NCBI RefSeq assembly: GCF_914767665.1
Contig: NC_059502.1
Span: 44,255,812-44,319,811 of the forward strand
DNA: 64,000 nt
Source: Harmonia axyridis
Taxonomy: Eukaryota; Arthropoda; Insecta; Coleoptera; Coccinellidae
Reading direction: 5' to 3'
A program made the translations under genes and the position numbers. Position 1 is the stretch's first letter. Each line of letters starts with the position of its first letter. This document shows positions 43,547 through 56,071 of this stretch, in pieces. The notes under the pieces are model-generated. The model worked only from the letters and a program-made list of their open reading frames with translations, was not told the origin of the DNA and made no database searches.

Positions 43547-44635
43547 TTTTCTCATTTTTCCCCCTCTTTTATGTATTTCCGATGATAACCACTACTTCAT
43601 TCCATTGGTGGCTCAGCTGTAGGTAACCGCCATGCTGGATCGATAAAACCGGTCCAAGAGTATTCCTATGGGGAATTCCTTCCCCAATTCAGTGAGTTGA
43701 GTACAATTGAATACTGCTGGAAGGCGTTTCCCCTTATTGAGAGAGGAGAGACAATGTTCATTAGTGGCTAATGGTTATCAGGACCGGCGCTAGCAAGTTT
43801 GACCCCTGAAGCAAAGAATTTTTTAGCGCCCCTTCTGAAAAAGTATGAATCAAACCGCACCCCCAACAAAAAACATCACCTGTTTCGATGATGTCTTGTA
43901 ATCGTTATTAAAAAAAATTTAATTCTAGTGAATAAAGAACATTGAAATATTTTGATATATAGTATACTGGTTTTTTTAAGATTTTGAATGAAATACAACA
44001 GCAAAACTGAACAAATATATATAGGTACCTATGTCAAAAAAAGACCTGAATAAAACAAAAAATCTCAAAAAAATATTAAGCATAAAAATATAAAACAAAA
44101 TATCACATTTCATGAAAAAGTAGGAACGGTAAAAAATCATTTCACCTAAAATAAATTCATAATAATAGTTATTTATTATACAAGGGAAAAAAGTATTAGA
44201 TTTTAGCTGAGGGTTATGTTGTCTCCCGACGCGAAGCGGTACTAGTGAGCTGCAATTAGACCTGCGTTGCTAGGGAAAACTTCAAAGTAATCAAATATCT
44301 GTCAATTTAATTTTGTGATTTGATTCAAAAATTGCGAACTCAGTAATAATTTTCTCCAATTCTGTGGTTATTCCGTTCATTCTTCCACATCTTGTAGAAC
44401 AAAATCGTGCGAGAATATATCAGAAACGCACAGTTTTCATGGTTATATTATTATATTTTATTATTCTATGTTGGTACTCCGAACTTTCCGCCACGGCTTT
44501 ATCTGTCAATTCATCAATTTGCCTTAAAGAAATCAGTTCTGCCAACCAACATTTTTCAATGCAAAAATCACTAAATTATATTTATGGAAATATTTCATTA
44601 ATTTCAATGAAAATGCAATGAATTAGAGAAAATAA
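43547..44635. other. Non-coding; solo hAT-like end at 43779
   Basis: CAGGACCGGCGCTAGCAAG at 43779 resembles the CAGGGCC-type hAT tip at 38753 but no opposite end follows. No gene recognised. Confidence 0.45.
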
Positions 44636-44761
44636 TGTATAATACTCGTACAGAAGGCTCATTCTACCACTCGTTCATTCCAAAACTCGCCACTTCGTGG
44701 CTCGTTTTCGAATTTTGAACTCGTGGAAGAATACCAATGCCTTCTGCACTTGTATTATAAA
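44636..44761. mobile_element. MITE-like element, relative of 33072-33190
   Basis: Inverted ends GTATAATACTCGTACAGAAGG and CCTTCTGCACTTGTATTATA with a GGCTCGTTTTCGAATTTTGA core. It lies 45 bases upstream of the Crypton-like ORF and could be part of that element's 5' region. Confidence 0.55.
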
Positions 44762-44806
44762 TAACTAGTCTAGTGGTTATTTTGTTAAATAATATAAAGT
44801 TAAAAA

Positions 44807-45146
44807 ATGTCTGATTCCGAGTTTTCTCTGACTCCACCGGAGTTGATAGAAGCAGCGCAAGTAGAGTCACGAAAATTATTGCCAGCTAAATCGCGGAAAA
44901 TTTACGCAGCCGCGTATTCAAGATTTATGGAATGGAAAATGAAAAAGACATGTAGTTCTTTCTCGGAGAAAGTATTATTGTTATGAGTCATCAACAGTGT
45001 GGTCGAATTATTCAATGATTAAAAGTTTGTTACGATCCAATAATAATGTAGACATTTCAAAATATTTACACAAATTAGTGATTTTTTAAATAATGCACCC
45101 GATGAAGTTTATTTAATGGCCAAGGTTGTTGTTGTATTTGGGCAGT
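44807..45146 (+). pseudogene. Crypton-like tyrosine recombinase, N-terminal fragment
   Basis: ATG at 44807 opens MSDSEFSLTPPELIEAAQVE, then KLLPAKSRKIYAAAYSRFME and SSFSEKVLL before a TGA at 44984-44986. After an apparent small deletion a shifted frame continues SSTVWSNYSMIKSLLRS, then NNVDISKYLHKL and NAPDEVYLMAKVVVVFG up to the next repeat. I recognise this as the SAM-like N-terminal part of the Crypton/KIAA1958-type recombinase family frequent in insects. The catalytic R-H-R-Y domain is absent, cut off by the repeat at 45147. Family assignment is from memory of its conserved blocks. Confidence 0.6.
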
Positions 45147-45320
45147 GCCGTATCTAGGGCGTGGCAAAGGTGACATTTGTCACCGGCGCAAGGCCCATAA
45201 GGGCGCCCAAAAATATCAAAAGAAAAAATATTGGAGCTCCAGGCGAAATAAAAATAACTCGGTTTTCATCTATATATACGCCTAGCAACGAGCGATGCCG
45301 AGGAATTTGAAAACATTTAA
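45147..45320 (+). repeat. Repeat with CCGTATCTAGGGCGTGGCAA tip
   Basis: Plus-orientation partner of 41396-41571. Starts AGTGCCGTATCTAGGGCGTG and contains GGGCGCCCAAAAATATCAA. It truncates the Crypton-like frame. Confidence 0.7.
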
Positions 45321-46014
45321 ACTATTGCTAGCCTTCCATAGAATTTGCCTACTAAACCTAAAATAATATTAAGAATCAAGATCAACAAATCTTCAATTTA
45401 AGGAAAGAAATAATATAAGTATGGCTTAATTCAAGCGTGCCGTAATCTAGTCATAAATATATCTGTTGATCGTCGACATGAACAAAGGTCCGCATTCAGA
45501 TCATAAATATTACGGTTGAGCGTCGACATGTGTTATTACCCCAATTTTCACGAGTTTTTTGCGCTTCATCAAACTTGTCGGTATTTCTTCGACAAACAGT
45601 ACCATCTATTTTTGAATGAAGTACGGCTTCTTTTTCTTTGATACAATTTTATAACGATCGGTTTTTTAGATCTTCAGTAGTTATCTTTTTATATGTAGGT
45701 ACCTATATGAATTTCAATGGTTTCAATAAAAATAAGTACATATACAGGGTATTTATGATTAGTTGTGAAAAAATTAGGGGGAGATTCCTTCTCTAATAAG
45801 AGGGTGGGTCTTTCAAATAAAATTGTTTTTGAGCTCCCTTCCGCTTAGTTACGGCCCTCAAAGATGTCGCACGAAAAGTAGTTTTTAATATGTTCATATT
45901 GTTTTTTTTAATTACATTCATTTTATAGGTATTTGTACCAGTTCTCATTAAAAATATCGTTTTGACATCATTTTTCTCTTGAAAACCAAAAAATTCACAA
46001 AAATGAAGTTGAGA
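45321..46014. other. Non-coding, nothing recognised
   Basis: Includes an imperfect repeat of a short segment (CATAAATAT...GTTGA(T/G)CGTCGACATG at ~45453 and ~45504) and a solo TACAGGGTATTTATGATTAG tip at ~45744. Confidence 0.4.
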
Positions 46015-46545
46015 TTACCTCAGATTACCGAGAACTCATGAGTACTTCTACAGCATCCATCCCATTCCGGCTGTAGGTACGTGAAAACTGCAAATCCCAT
46101 ATGAATATGGAAAAAATTATTAGGGCATAATTTTAGGCTCTATTCGAACTAATTTATCACCCTATATCGGAATTTTTTGCTCCTCAGATTACCGAGAACT
46201 CATGAGCTCTACTACTACATTCATTCCATTACGTCAGTACGTGAAAACTGCAAATCGAATATGAATATGGAAAAAATAATTACACCATAATTTTATGCTC
46301 TATTCAAACTAATTCCGGAATTCCGGAATTTTTGATCCTCAGATTACCGAGAACTCATGAGTACTTCTACTTCATCCATCCCATTCCGGCAGTAGGTGTG
46401 TAAAAACTGCAAATCCCATATGAATATGGAAAAACTTATTACGGCATAATTTTAGGCTCTATTCGAACTAATTTATTACCCTATTTCGGAATTTTTTGCT
46501 GCTAAGATTATCGAGAACTGTACGTGAAAACTGCGAATCTCCCAT
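46015..46545 (+). repeat. Family A satellite array, left part
   Basis: Units start CAGATTACCGAGAACTCATG at about 46021, 46185, 46340 and (diverged) 46505. Spacing alternates near 165 and 155 bp. Interrupted at 46546 by a non-LTR insertion and resumed at 49796. Confidence 0.9.
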
Positions 46546-49500
46546 AATAATAATAATAATAGAGTCTTTATTTGACAAAATTCTAGGGGCGAAGTCTAGC
46601 CAAGGCTTCTCCACTCAACCCCCCAACAACATACAAATAAAGAAAAAACAAAAATAAAAATTAATGAAAGGAAATACAATATAAATAATATACATCATGA
46701 ATACATCCAAAAATGAAACTTATCTTTTCTCAATGAGTTCAAAGAAGAATCCCCACACGCAATTAGCATCTTATTATGCAATTTCACCGCATTAAAGCTG
46801 AAAGAGCGCTGAAACATGGCTGAACCAAATCGAGGCAGCATGAGCCTCCGCCCATGCCTTGAAGCAACACGGTGAACATCTTGTCTGTAGACCAACTTGG
46901 CTTTCAAATAAGGAGGAATACCCGTACTCAAAATTCAATATACAGTAATACTCTCTGAGGTAATACTCATCTGAAGCCGAAAAATATTTTCGACCCTGAG
47001 CCACGCTAACCCATTTATTCCATCACTGATCACTCTATCGTGTTTTCTTGAACTTTAAACGTAGCGGCATCACGAATTTTGCACTTTTTGCAGCCTATAT
47101 CTCTCGATGGAATCTAGGCGAGGATAAAAAACTGTCAATCCATAGCTCAGCTTGGACAGCACAAGAGTTTCGCAGAGATACTTACGAGAAAGGAAATCTA
47201 AAACTGTCTCTGGCGATACAAATAACCTAGTGCCAGAAAAGAATTTCTCAACAGTATCGAGACATGCTCTCTAAATCTCAGTCGACAATCGAAAAATACT
47301 CCAAGGTTCTAACAGCAGGAGGAGGATGGAATCTTCTCAACACCTATCATAACCTCAACCTCCGCATGGAACGTTCTCGGAAAAAAGGGTATATAGAAAC
47401 ATTTTTTAACCTTTATTCTCAGATTGTTCCTCCTGCAATACTGCACAATGCTTAACAAGTCTTCATTTAACCGTTCGACAGCTATTGAAATGGCAGAGGG
47501 GAGGAAAGGGAGATGAACCTGAGTGTCATCGCAAGAAAAATAGATGTCAACAAACCTAACAACCTTATACTTATCAGCTATACAGGGTGAGTCTTTGACT
47601 TGTACATATATTTTAACCGAAGATTCTTGAGGTCAAAAGAAACACTTTTTTCATTTACCATTTCTTCCGATTCGGCCCTGTTCAAAAGATATAGCCATTT
47701 TAAATTTTCATAATGAGCTAATTCACCCCTGGTAACCGGAACACTGAAGTTTTCGCAAGTATAAGATATACAATTTAAACCTTGGAAATAAGCTACTAGA
47801 TTGGAAAAACCATCATAAACTCACTTTTAACATTCCATTTGTTGAACAAAGTAGTATTAATAATACAATAAATGAGTTATCCCAATTTCATTGACGATAA
47901 AGATTAAATATTTTTCTCTTGATTTTCTATTTCATTTTCGATAATCTTAACGAATTAAGCTCGCTACCACCCATGTTAGCTTAGCTCTGATAGTCATAAT
48001 TCATATCCATTCATTTATTATATCGCATTTATAATATATCGTTGTTTATTTCATTTCGTACAATTAACCTACCATTCTCAAATTCATCTGTAAAAGTTCT
48101 AACACAGACTAGTTGTCTGTGGTTTTAAGTTTGAACTTTAAATTTCGAGTGTTGCAAATTTAAACACAGCAGTTCGAATAATCTATGTTCTAACCTAAAA
48201 TATTCATTTACAGCCGATTACACTGTTGTTATTATGATATTTGATATTATGTTAACTTGCAATGAAAATCATCGAAGATTTGAAGAATACCAACAGAATA
48301 TTGAAGTTCCATACATATTTTTGAGAAATTTAAAAACAATATCCAAAATAATTGTGTGGATACAAAATAAATAAGTGTGCATTCTGATAGAAAGTAATTC
48401 CTTTATGAAATGAAGCATTTGATTTGTTCCAACTATCTCATAAAAATAATGATCTGCATCAATATTTTTGAAGACATCAGTGTGAAAATATGGAAATGAA
48501 GTATTATGGCTCTGTAATCAATGGAAAATGTTAGACTCCACTTGTAATCAAATTTGTTCTATAATATGTACCTACATTTATAGCCAACTCTACTACTTGA
48601 TTCATCTTGATTTTGCCATTGAAAATAAATGAGAAGTATTCAATATAAATATCCACAGTTGAATATCCTGTTTCTTTCTCACGTATTTGTTTTCATATTA
48701 AAACAATTATGGCACTCTTGGAAGTATGTCAATCATATGCTCTAGGATGAATTTATGGAATAGCAAAAGAATAAAAGTATTTAATCCCAATCACATGAAA
48801 ATTTGTCTAGTATGTACTTAGTGGTATGTTTCGATGTGAGTTTGAATGACCCTCGAAGAATACAGTATTGTTCGATAGCAGCAGTCTTTAGTGGGATATT
48901 GACTGTTGCCATTATAATGGGACTATTTTGTGAAAACTTTTTTAAACATGGGCTTTATGGGAAATCTGGACTTTTCAAAATAGAATGTTGATTTCAATGA
49001 AGTATCTTCTTATTATAAGAGCTGTGTCAAAGTTCAGTAATTTGTAATCAAATAGAAGAGTTGAGGTGAGCTTATTCAAATAACTTCATTTTCAAACTAA
49101 GTTGGCTAGTACTTCAATTCTAAAATCTGAAAACATGACATCATAGTAAATATTCATTTCTGTGGTTTTTTTTCCACAACAGAACAGAGTTGCATTTAGC
49201 CAAAGTACCCAATTTTTCGAATTTCACAGATAATTTTTTTTTTTTAGGATCAAGTTATTCGAAAACGGCGCTTTGTAGGAGAAAATATGAAGAATACTTT
49301 TATTTTTCAAATTAGCCAAATATTGTTCAATGAACGTTCAAATTATTTTTAAGAGTTGGCTTCTTCGAATTTCTGGTATTTTTATGTGATGTAATGTTCA
49401 TAATGAAGAAACTGAAAGATGTGTAGGGAATCTTGTGTTCGGATAAGATGTATCACATCAAGGAAAAGCTATATTCCAAAAATCATTTCCTTCAATAGAA

Positions 49501-49795
49501 CCATTTACGAGATATAGCTGAAAATAACATTTTTTTATCGATTTTCAACAGCCTGTATCTTTGTAACCGGGCCGAATCGGAAAAAACTATAAAGGAAAAA
49601 AGTGTTTTTTTTGACCTCAGGAATCTTCGGTTGAAATAAATGTACAAGTCAAAGACTCACCCTGTATATACAAGGATTAGCAGAGGACCAAGAATGGAAC
49701 TTTGAGGAACACCCGAAGTTATCAGGCAGTACTCCGAGAATACATAACGTAATTTAACGCACTGATATCTACAAAAGAGATAAGATCCAAAAAAT
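46546..49795 (-). mobile_element. 5'-truncated non-LTR retrotransposon, split by a TIR element
   Basis: Minus strand. Right piece 49667-49795 encodes the RT motif SGVPQSSILGPLL. Left piece 47580-46546 continues with CDDTQVHLPF (catalytic DD with Cys in place of Ala), ETLVLSKLSYGL...RLDSIERYRLQKVQN and the C-terminal IPPYLKAKLVYR...SFSFNAVKLHNK to a stop at 46695. An (ATT)n tail lies at 46546-46560. Several stops and shifts are present. The 47583-49664 TIR element lies exactly between the RT motif and the DD motif. Confidence 0.8.
47583..49664. mobile_element. TIR element, 2082 bp, TA target duplication, ~120-bp TIRs
   Basis: Tips CAGGGTGAGTCTTTGACTTG and its reverse complement with TA on both sides (47581-47582, 49665-49666). 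TIRs continue through CCGATTCGGCCC. The 1.8-kb interior is AT-rich; a 62-residue frame at 48803-48991 (VCFDVSLNDPRRIQYC, with a hydrophobic centre) shows no motif I recognise. Removal restores the interrupted non-LTR frame order. Confidence 0.8.
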
Positions 49796-50150
49796 CTTCA
49801 GATTACTGGGAACTTATGAGTACTTCTACTACATTCATCCCATTCCGGCAGTAGGTACGTGAAAACTTCAAATCCCATATGAATATGGGAAAAATGATTA
49901 CGCCATAATTTTAGGCTCTACTGAAACTAATTTATTACCCTATTCCAGAATTTTTTGCTCCTCAGATAACCGAGAAATCATGAGTTCTACTACTATATTC
50001 ATCCCATTCCGTCAGTACGTGAAAACTGCAAATCGAATATGAATATGGAAAAAATTATTACGGCATAATTTAAGGCTCTATTCAAAGTAATTATTTACCC
50101 TATTTCGAAATTTTTGCTGCTCAGATTACCGAGAACCCAATCACAAAAAA
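49796..50150 (+). repeat. Family A satellite array, continuation
   Basis: Units at about 49800, 49964 and 50119, again spaced 164 and 155 bp. Continues directly into the family A core. Confidence 0.9.
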
Positions 50151-51351
50151 GAGCAGTCCGCATCTGGTTTTTAAGTCTCAGAGCAATAAAAACAACTAAT
50201 AAACATGATTATTCTGGGTTTCTAGCAAATTCAAGTTGAAAGTTTAGAAATCTGTACTTCTCCGAATCCCAAGTAAAATAAATAAATACCTGTTATGCCC
50301 GCCACTCACGAAGCGTTTTCCCGAGCGTTTGGTAGCTAGCGTTCAAGTAGCTTGCGCCGAAATGTTAGCTAGTCTGTCATCCCTTGCTGCCATCGAAACC
50401 TGCTACTCGAGAGGTTGTTTACTTGTTTTATTGAGTATCCGGGTCGGATTTCAGATGGTCACAGACAGCTGGCAATTTATCAGGTACCGTCGGAACTTCG
50501 TAGCGTACCAAATTCTTGTGAAAAATGAAAGAATTTTTGATAGGTTTCATCGAAATATTTAGGCAGAAAACCTGTCGATGGAAAATAAAAAGTTCAGCAT
50601 ACGTAAACAGGAATATCAAAAGTAAATTCTATGGGGAACTAGTAGAATATTCCAAAGGAAAATTACAGAATGAAAGAGTAGATGTAAATTTCTATTTGGC
50701 CGATATCGTTTTCCATTGTTATTGTTTATTGTTATTAACTTCCTCTTTACATTGAAATAAACATTCATTAATTGGAGATCTTCTTTCCCTGGAATGTCCC
50801 ATTCTTCCTAGTCAATCATTTTTACCAATTACCAAACGCTCGAAAAAACGCTTCGTGAGTGGCGGGCATTATGGGTCTATGTAGATTTCAGTGTCCCAGC
50901 GAAGGTTTTACTGGCGTCTATTCGAAAATATATTGTTATTTAGTACGTTCTCATGTAATAAAAATAATTGCTGGATTTTACAAACGACAATTTGATTATA
51001 AAAATATGATATGAGTATTTTTTCGGTAAAACCAGGGCTTTGGACTTTCCAAAAATAACGAACGTTTTTACATTTATGCATCAGATAACAGTTTTACCTG
51101 TTCGTTAAATAGATCTGTTGAATAGTTATGCATATTTTTTTGCTAGATATCAACGAAGATCCAGTTCAGTCATAGGTGGATTATTCGAATGAGTATTAAC
51201 TGAATAATCTTTGAATAATTACTTAATATTCACTCAATAATCAGTTATTATATCATGAAAGCATAGACAAAATTCGATTAAACACCGAGTCACGATAGCG
51301 CAACTCGTGTGGTGTTTCGCGGAATACGACGAGATGAAGAGGTTCGTATAA
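50151..51351 (+). repeat. Core of composite repeat family A, copy 3, split
   Basis: Core pieces 50160-50292 and 50872-51351, continued at 55450-55600. Comparison with 10005-10480 and 21272-21880 shows exactly which bases are insertion. The first break is the PIF-like element at 50296, the second the non-LTR insertion at 51352. Confidence 0.85.
50296..50868. mobile_element. PIF/Harbinger-like MITE, 573 bp, TTA target duplication
   Basis: TIRs of ~39 bp start TGCCCGCCACTCACGAAGCG. TTA is duplicated at 50293-50295 and 50869-50871, and the uninterrupted core in the 21.3-kb copy confirms the empty site. A 77-residue frame at 50329-50562 ends at a stop and shows no transposase motif. The 3-bp TWA duplication is the basis for calling PIF/Harbinger. 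Confidence 0.85.
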
Positions 51352-52391
51352 TAGATAGATAGATAGATAGCTGGTCTTCATTTGCAGATCATTATCACAG
51401 CAGGGCGAAGTCTAGCAAGCTATTCAACTTAATCCCTGAAGTGATAGAAAATACACAATAAATTTTCCAAAACTTAAAAAACAACCAAAATCCATTTTCA
51501 GAATGTACAATACAGGTGTGACTAAGATATGTTAATACTTATTACAGAATTTGGACAAAATAACAGAATCAACACAAGTCATATAACAGATTATAAACAA
51601 TATTAACCATTATTGATCCTATTATTACACATCAGAAAGTATTTGACTTTAGTTCGGAACCTGGCTACACGAAGATTTTTGTAATCAAGGGGCAATCTAT
51701 TATAAAACCTTACAGCATTGTATACGAATGATTTTCTAAATAGCGTTGTACTATATTTTGGCAGGTGAAGATTATCATGATCCCTTAGGTGGTGGTTTCC
51801 CGATAGTTGACTTCTCATAATGAAATTTTTTCTGAGATATCCGGGTAGGCCGGTGAGTAAGATGTTATGCGTTAGTGTCAGAACGCCAGCTTCAATTCTA
51901 CTACCCATGTTGAGCCAACCCAATCGACTGATATCATCAGAAATACCGCGCGAGAACTTGGGGAGATTGAGAACAAAGCGACAACATCTATTCTGCAACT
52001 TTTGGACTCGAGAGCGATCAGAACTATCAAGACAAGTCCCATATACGTATATTCCATAGTTAAAGTTAGAAAGCACTAGGCTCTCACATAGGCGCTTGCG
52101 AAGATTCGCATCGAGAACTTTTCTATTGACGTACAGTAGCTTTAGTGCAAAAAATGATCGTTGGAGCAGTTTATTGACGTGCAGAGTGAATTTCAATTTA
52201 TTATCTATTATCTCTCCCAAATTCCTACTATTATCAACTCTTTCAAGTTCTTCGTCGCCCACGCATATTCTCAAGGAATTATTGAGCAGATTCAGGGAAT
52301 TTGATGGACCAAATATCATGTATTTACACTTAGAAGAATTAAGTTCCAAATTATGCTCTCTAGCTCTATGCTCTCTATAATCGAAATCTAC
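51352..52391 (-). pseudogene. 5'-truncated non-LTR retrotransposon, intact C-terminal frame
   Basis: A minus-strand frame (to a stop at 51603) contains NLELNSSKCKYMIFG, SRNLGEIIDNKLKF, CESLVLSNFNYGIYVYG, RVQKLQNRCCRFVLNL, GLPGYLRKNF and VRFYNRLP, the thumb and C-terminal part of a jockey/CR1-type ORF2. A GATA tetranucleotide run at 51352-51371 is the tail. Uninterrupted over 260 codons, so a fairly young insertion. Homologous to, but clearly diverged from, the 46.5-kb copy. Confidence 0.85.
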
Positions 52392-55300
52392 ACGCAAAAA
52401 AATCTATTCTCAAATTGAGTGAATAATATTTGGTTGAAGTATATGATAGATTCATATATAAGCAAGAATATATTAAATTTGGGTCAAGTATACTTTATTC
52501 TCCAAATTTAAATATACCAAGTATTCCAAATAAGTATATGATATTCTTCAATTTAATAAAGTCGGTATTATTGGTCCAAAGAAAATTCTTATAGTTGCTG
52601 TGAGTAAATGACTATACTTGAAATGAGTGGTTGATAAATTTCGTTTGAATATAAAATATTATCAAGACAAGATATTGAATTCCTCAATTTCAATCATTTC
52701 TTCGTTTGAAGGTAGTGAATCATATACTCGAATGAAAGAATTGATATACTCAAACCAAAATTAAGTTAGTGTTAAAATAAGTATGTAATATGGTAAATTC
52801 AAAATTAATTTTATGGTTGTTCCGAAGAAACAGTAAACTTACTTGAAATGAATATTAATTTCGAATCAATTCTTTGAAATTATTCGAAAGAATAAATGCA
52901 ATTATTTATCCAATCCATTAGATTGCTTAATCTGAATAATAAATAAAATACAGCATATATAAAAAATGAATTTATTTCTCAAATCATCATATAATAAATA
53001 AAAACCAACAAATAAACAATATCTACATTGGAAAAAAATTGTATTACATTTATACAAATACAGGATAAAACATTGTACTACAAAGGATTAAAGGAACATA
53101 GTTATCTCCTAAAGAATAAATTATTTAGGTGGAGAGAATTCGAGATACATTCTCAAAAGTTCATCTTAATCTATACAACAATTTGGAAACTTTTCGGCTA
53201 TAATAGATATTCCCCTAATACCAAAAACAAGTTGGGCTTGGCGGTTTGATTCCTCTGTGTTGCTCTATTTTTCTGTTCTTGAATGATTTGTCCAATATCA
53301 CTTGAGATCTGCAAAGAAAGAGGAAATTTGTGATTAATAAATTTTATCGTGGACTTTTTCGAATGAAAAATACTACCTGGTCCCGAAGAATTATTCCAAA
53401 TAGATATCTATTGATTTGCATTTTCATCAGCAAATGATAACGTAACTCCCGATTGTTCATGAACAATTTCCATATTCTGCAAAAGAATCAAATTCAATTA
53501 ACATTAATCAATTATGAACAGGAAGTTGTATTCAAAAAGTGCATTAATATTTCGAAAATAATTAGAAATCTGTAGAAAATCTTCATAACAGACCCTATTG
53601 AATATTAACGCATTTGTTCTGAGAAAGTAAGAATTTTGTTGAAAATATCAATTCAAAAATACCTAGTCCTCAAAGAAATAATAGAGAGATATCAAGCTGA
53701 ATAACAATAGTAAAAAACACCAGAGCATCATGAAAAGGAAAATGAAATCCGAATTAATGAAAAAAAATTAAATGAGTTGAAATTATTTCTCAATAAAAAC
53801 TTACCTTGAAATGTTCCAATCAGACACTCCATGTATCCCTAATTAAATTTTGCTTTTTGCAGTATGTATTCAGTATCTAACACTTATAACACAATCAAAA
53901 CTTCCGTAGACCGATCAGTCCTATCACCTAAATGAGACTGAAGGGGATCGAAAGAGATATTTTCTAATGCAAACTGCACAGAGGGCGCATTTTAGTATAT
54001 CTTCGAATAATATTCTTGAATCTAGTGGATGAAAGCATTTATATACTTGAATTACGATAAATACTGCCAACAGGTGGATAAGAACGTTTTCATTGGCGCG
54101 GCATATCAAACGAGTCGAATCATGTTGACGAAGATGCAGGGAAAAGAACTCGCGTTTTAGTATATTTCGGTATAATATACTCAGATCTAGTACATGCAAA
54201 TATAATTCAGATTATGAATGGTTTATTCTGAACTGGATCATTTGAATTTTTCAAAAATCAAAACAAATTGTATCACTCATCTTATTCAAAACGAAATCCG
54301 TGATCAAAATATTTTAGTTTTTTTTTATTTAAATATTTCATTCATCAATCACTTGGGTCATTAGACACCACTCAAAGGAATTATATTTTGTAAAATACAT
54401 TTATATCCATCAAATAATTTTTGGCTTATTCTATATCACACATATAACGTAAACTGTTAACTATTATTCCCATGTTGTGTCGGTCACGAGAACCTTGCTA
54501 TCTTGGGCAATCCCAGGTGTTTTATTGCTAGTACCTCATCACCTCATCCATTTTTGAATGTTGAAACAAAAGTTATTTCAAAAGACTGGTCAAACTTCAA
54601 ATAAGATGAAAAATGTGTTTTTCTTATCATTTTTTAGGTTCATGATTGCTCACCAAAATCAATTTCACTTATATTTTTATGTATTATTAACACATCTCAA
54701 ATAATCACATAACTTACCTCAATATGGTAACGCTATGACAATTTTTAGCGTCAGAAACTAGATGTATTGTGAAACGGTATATTAACAAATTATCTAGAAT
54801 GGCTTTTATTGAGTTGGTTAGCTACAATGAACATAAAAAGAAAAAGAAAATTCATATTATCTGCTAATTCAATCACAGGGTGGAGTTCAGATGGATTATT
54901 CACTCCCCTTCTAACACTCAAACTCTAATATTTAAATATTAAAATGAAATATGTCTCACTATGACGAAATTTTGTCCACAAAATTTCATATTTTCATTAA
55001 TTATGATTAGTCTCGAACATGAAAAATGAGCAAATAGGTCTCCAATTCATCTTTGTGACTTGGGCATATTCTAATTATAACTAAAATGTATCACTCGCAA
55101 TAATTATAATGTGTAAACCAATTCTTCAAAAATATAATTTGGAATGAGTATATTTCAATTTTCATAATGAGTAAATGATATCTTCGAAGTCGCAATATCG
55201 TATGTTCAAACAGAATGTAGCAGTATTCTTGAATCAATAAATTTATTCCTTCATTGTGAATACATCATTTACTTGTATGGAGTATTATATATTTCTATGA

Positions 55301-55444
55301 AGTATATGTATTCGGTAGTCTATTTATTCATTCCAAGTATACCAAATTTCTTACTTTACTTTTTCCGATTCAATATATACTTGGATCAAGTTTAATATTT
55401 CAAGAATATCCTCTTTCTTGATTTGAGAATAGATTTTTTTCCGT
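52392..55444. mobile_element. AT-rich TIR element, ~3.05 kb, with subterminal repeats
   Basis: Left ACGCAAAAAAATCTATTCTC and right GAGAATAGATTTTTTTCCGT are inverted repeats of ~24 bp with one or two differences. Both subterminal ~600-bp regions repeat short phrases such as AAGTATA, TATACTTG and GAGTAAATGA in both orientations. No target duplication is clear. The interior holds candidate minus-strand exons but no transposase I recognise. Confidence 0.65.
53198..54821 (-). CDS. Candidate spliced ORF inside the AT-rich TIR element; unknown product
   Basis: Three minus-strand segments chain in phase: 54718-54821 (104 nt, after acceptor TTCATTGTAG, donor GTAAGTTATG; reads LTNSIKAILDNLLIYR...), 53377-53476 (100 nt, acceptor CTTTTGCAG, donor GTAGT; IWKLFMNNRELRYHLLMKMQ...) and 53198-53308 (111 nt, acceptor CTTTCTTTGCAG; ISSDIGQIIQEQKNRATQ... 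to a TAG at 53200-53198). A further donor at ~53815 may belong to an alternative exon. No start codon or known domain seen. In AT-rich DNA, frames of this size can arise by chance, so this is tentative. Confidence 0.25.
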
Positions 55445-55449
55445 ATATA

Positions 55450-55600
55450 GGTAGTCAATACTCGAGTTGGTATTCGTTATGATTATATCACGAATAATAA
55501 TTTAAATTTTTTATTTATTTAGAATCATAACCAAAGCGCTGCCTTCTGAAGAATTCAATGACATTTCAGTGAGCTTGACTTATCTAAATTTTACAATATT
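55450..55600 (+). repeat. Core of family A, copy 3, last piece
   Basis: Continues the core after the two insertions (CTCGAGTTGGTATTCGTTAT through GAGCTTGACTTATCTAAAT), matching 21755-21880. Confidence 0.8.
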
Positions 55601-56040
55601 CATATTCGATTTGTATTTTTCACGTACTGCCGGAATGCGACAAATGTAGTAGTAGAACTCATGAGTTCTCGGTAATCTGAGCAGCAAAAAATTCCGAAAT
55701 AGGGTAATAAGTTAGTTCGAATAGAGCCAAGAATTATGGCTAAATGATTTTTTCCATATTCATATGAGATTTGCAGTTTTCACGTACCTACTGCTGGAAT
55801 GCAGTAGAAATAATCATGAGTTCTCGGTAATCTGAGGAGCAAAAAATTCCGAAATAGTAGAGCCTTAAATTATGGCGTAATCTTTTTTTCCATATTCATA
55901 TGACATTTGCAGTTTTCACGTACTGACGGAATGAGATGAATGTAGTAGTATAACTCATAAGTTTTCGGTAATCTGAGCAGCAAAAAATTCCGAAATAGGG
56001 TAATAAATTAGTTTGAATAGAGCCTAAAATTATTATATTA
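55601..56040 (-). repeat. Family A satellite array, inverted
   Basis: Units with the reversed CTCATGAGTTCTCGGTAATC phrase near 55660, 55812 and 55950. Inverted relative to the arrays at 46.0-50.1 kb, so copy 3 is a core flanked by inverted arrays. Confidence 0.85.
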
Positions 56041-56071
56041 TTAAAATTATTCTTAGGAGTTTATTCACGAT

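Noticed and set aside
47583..49664. Transposase gene inside the 2.1-kb TIR element
   Set aside because: The only frame above 60 codons (48803-48991) has no catalytic motif; the element looks non-autonomous.
53028..53249. 73-residue plus-strand frame in the AT-rich TIR element
   Set aside because: It overlaps the antisense candidate exon and has no motif; the minus-strand reading has splice signals.
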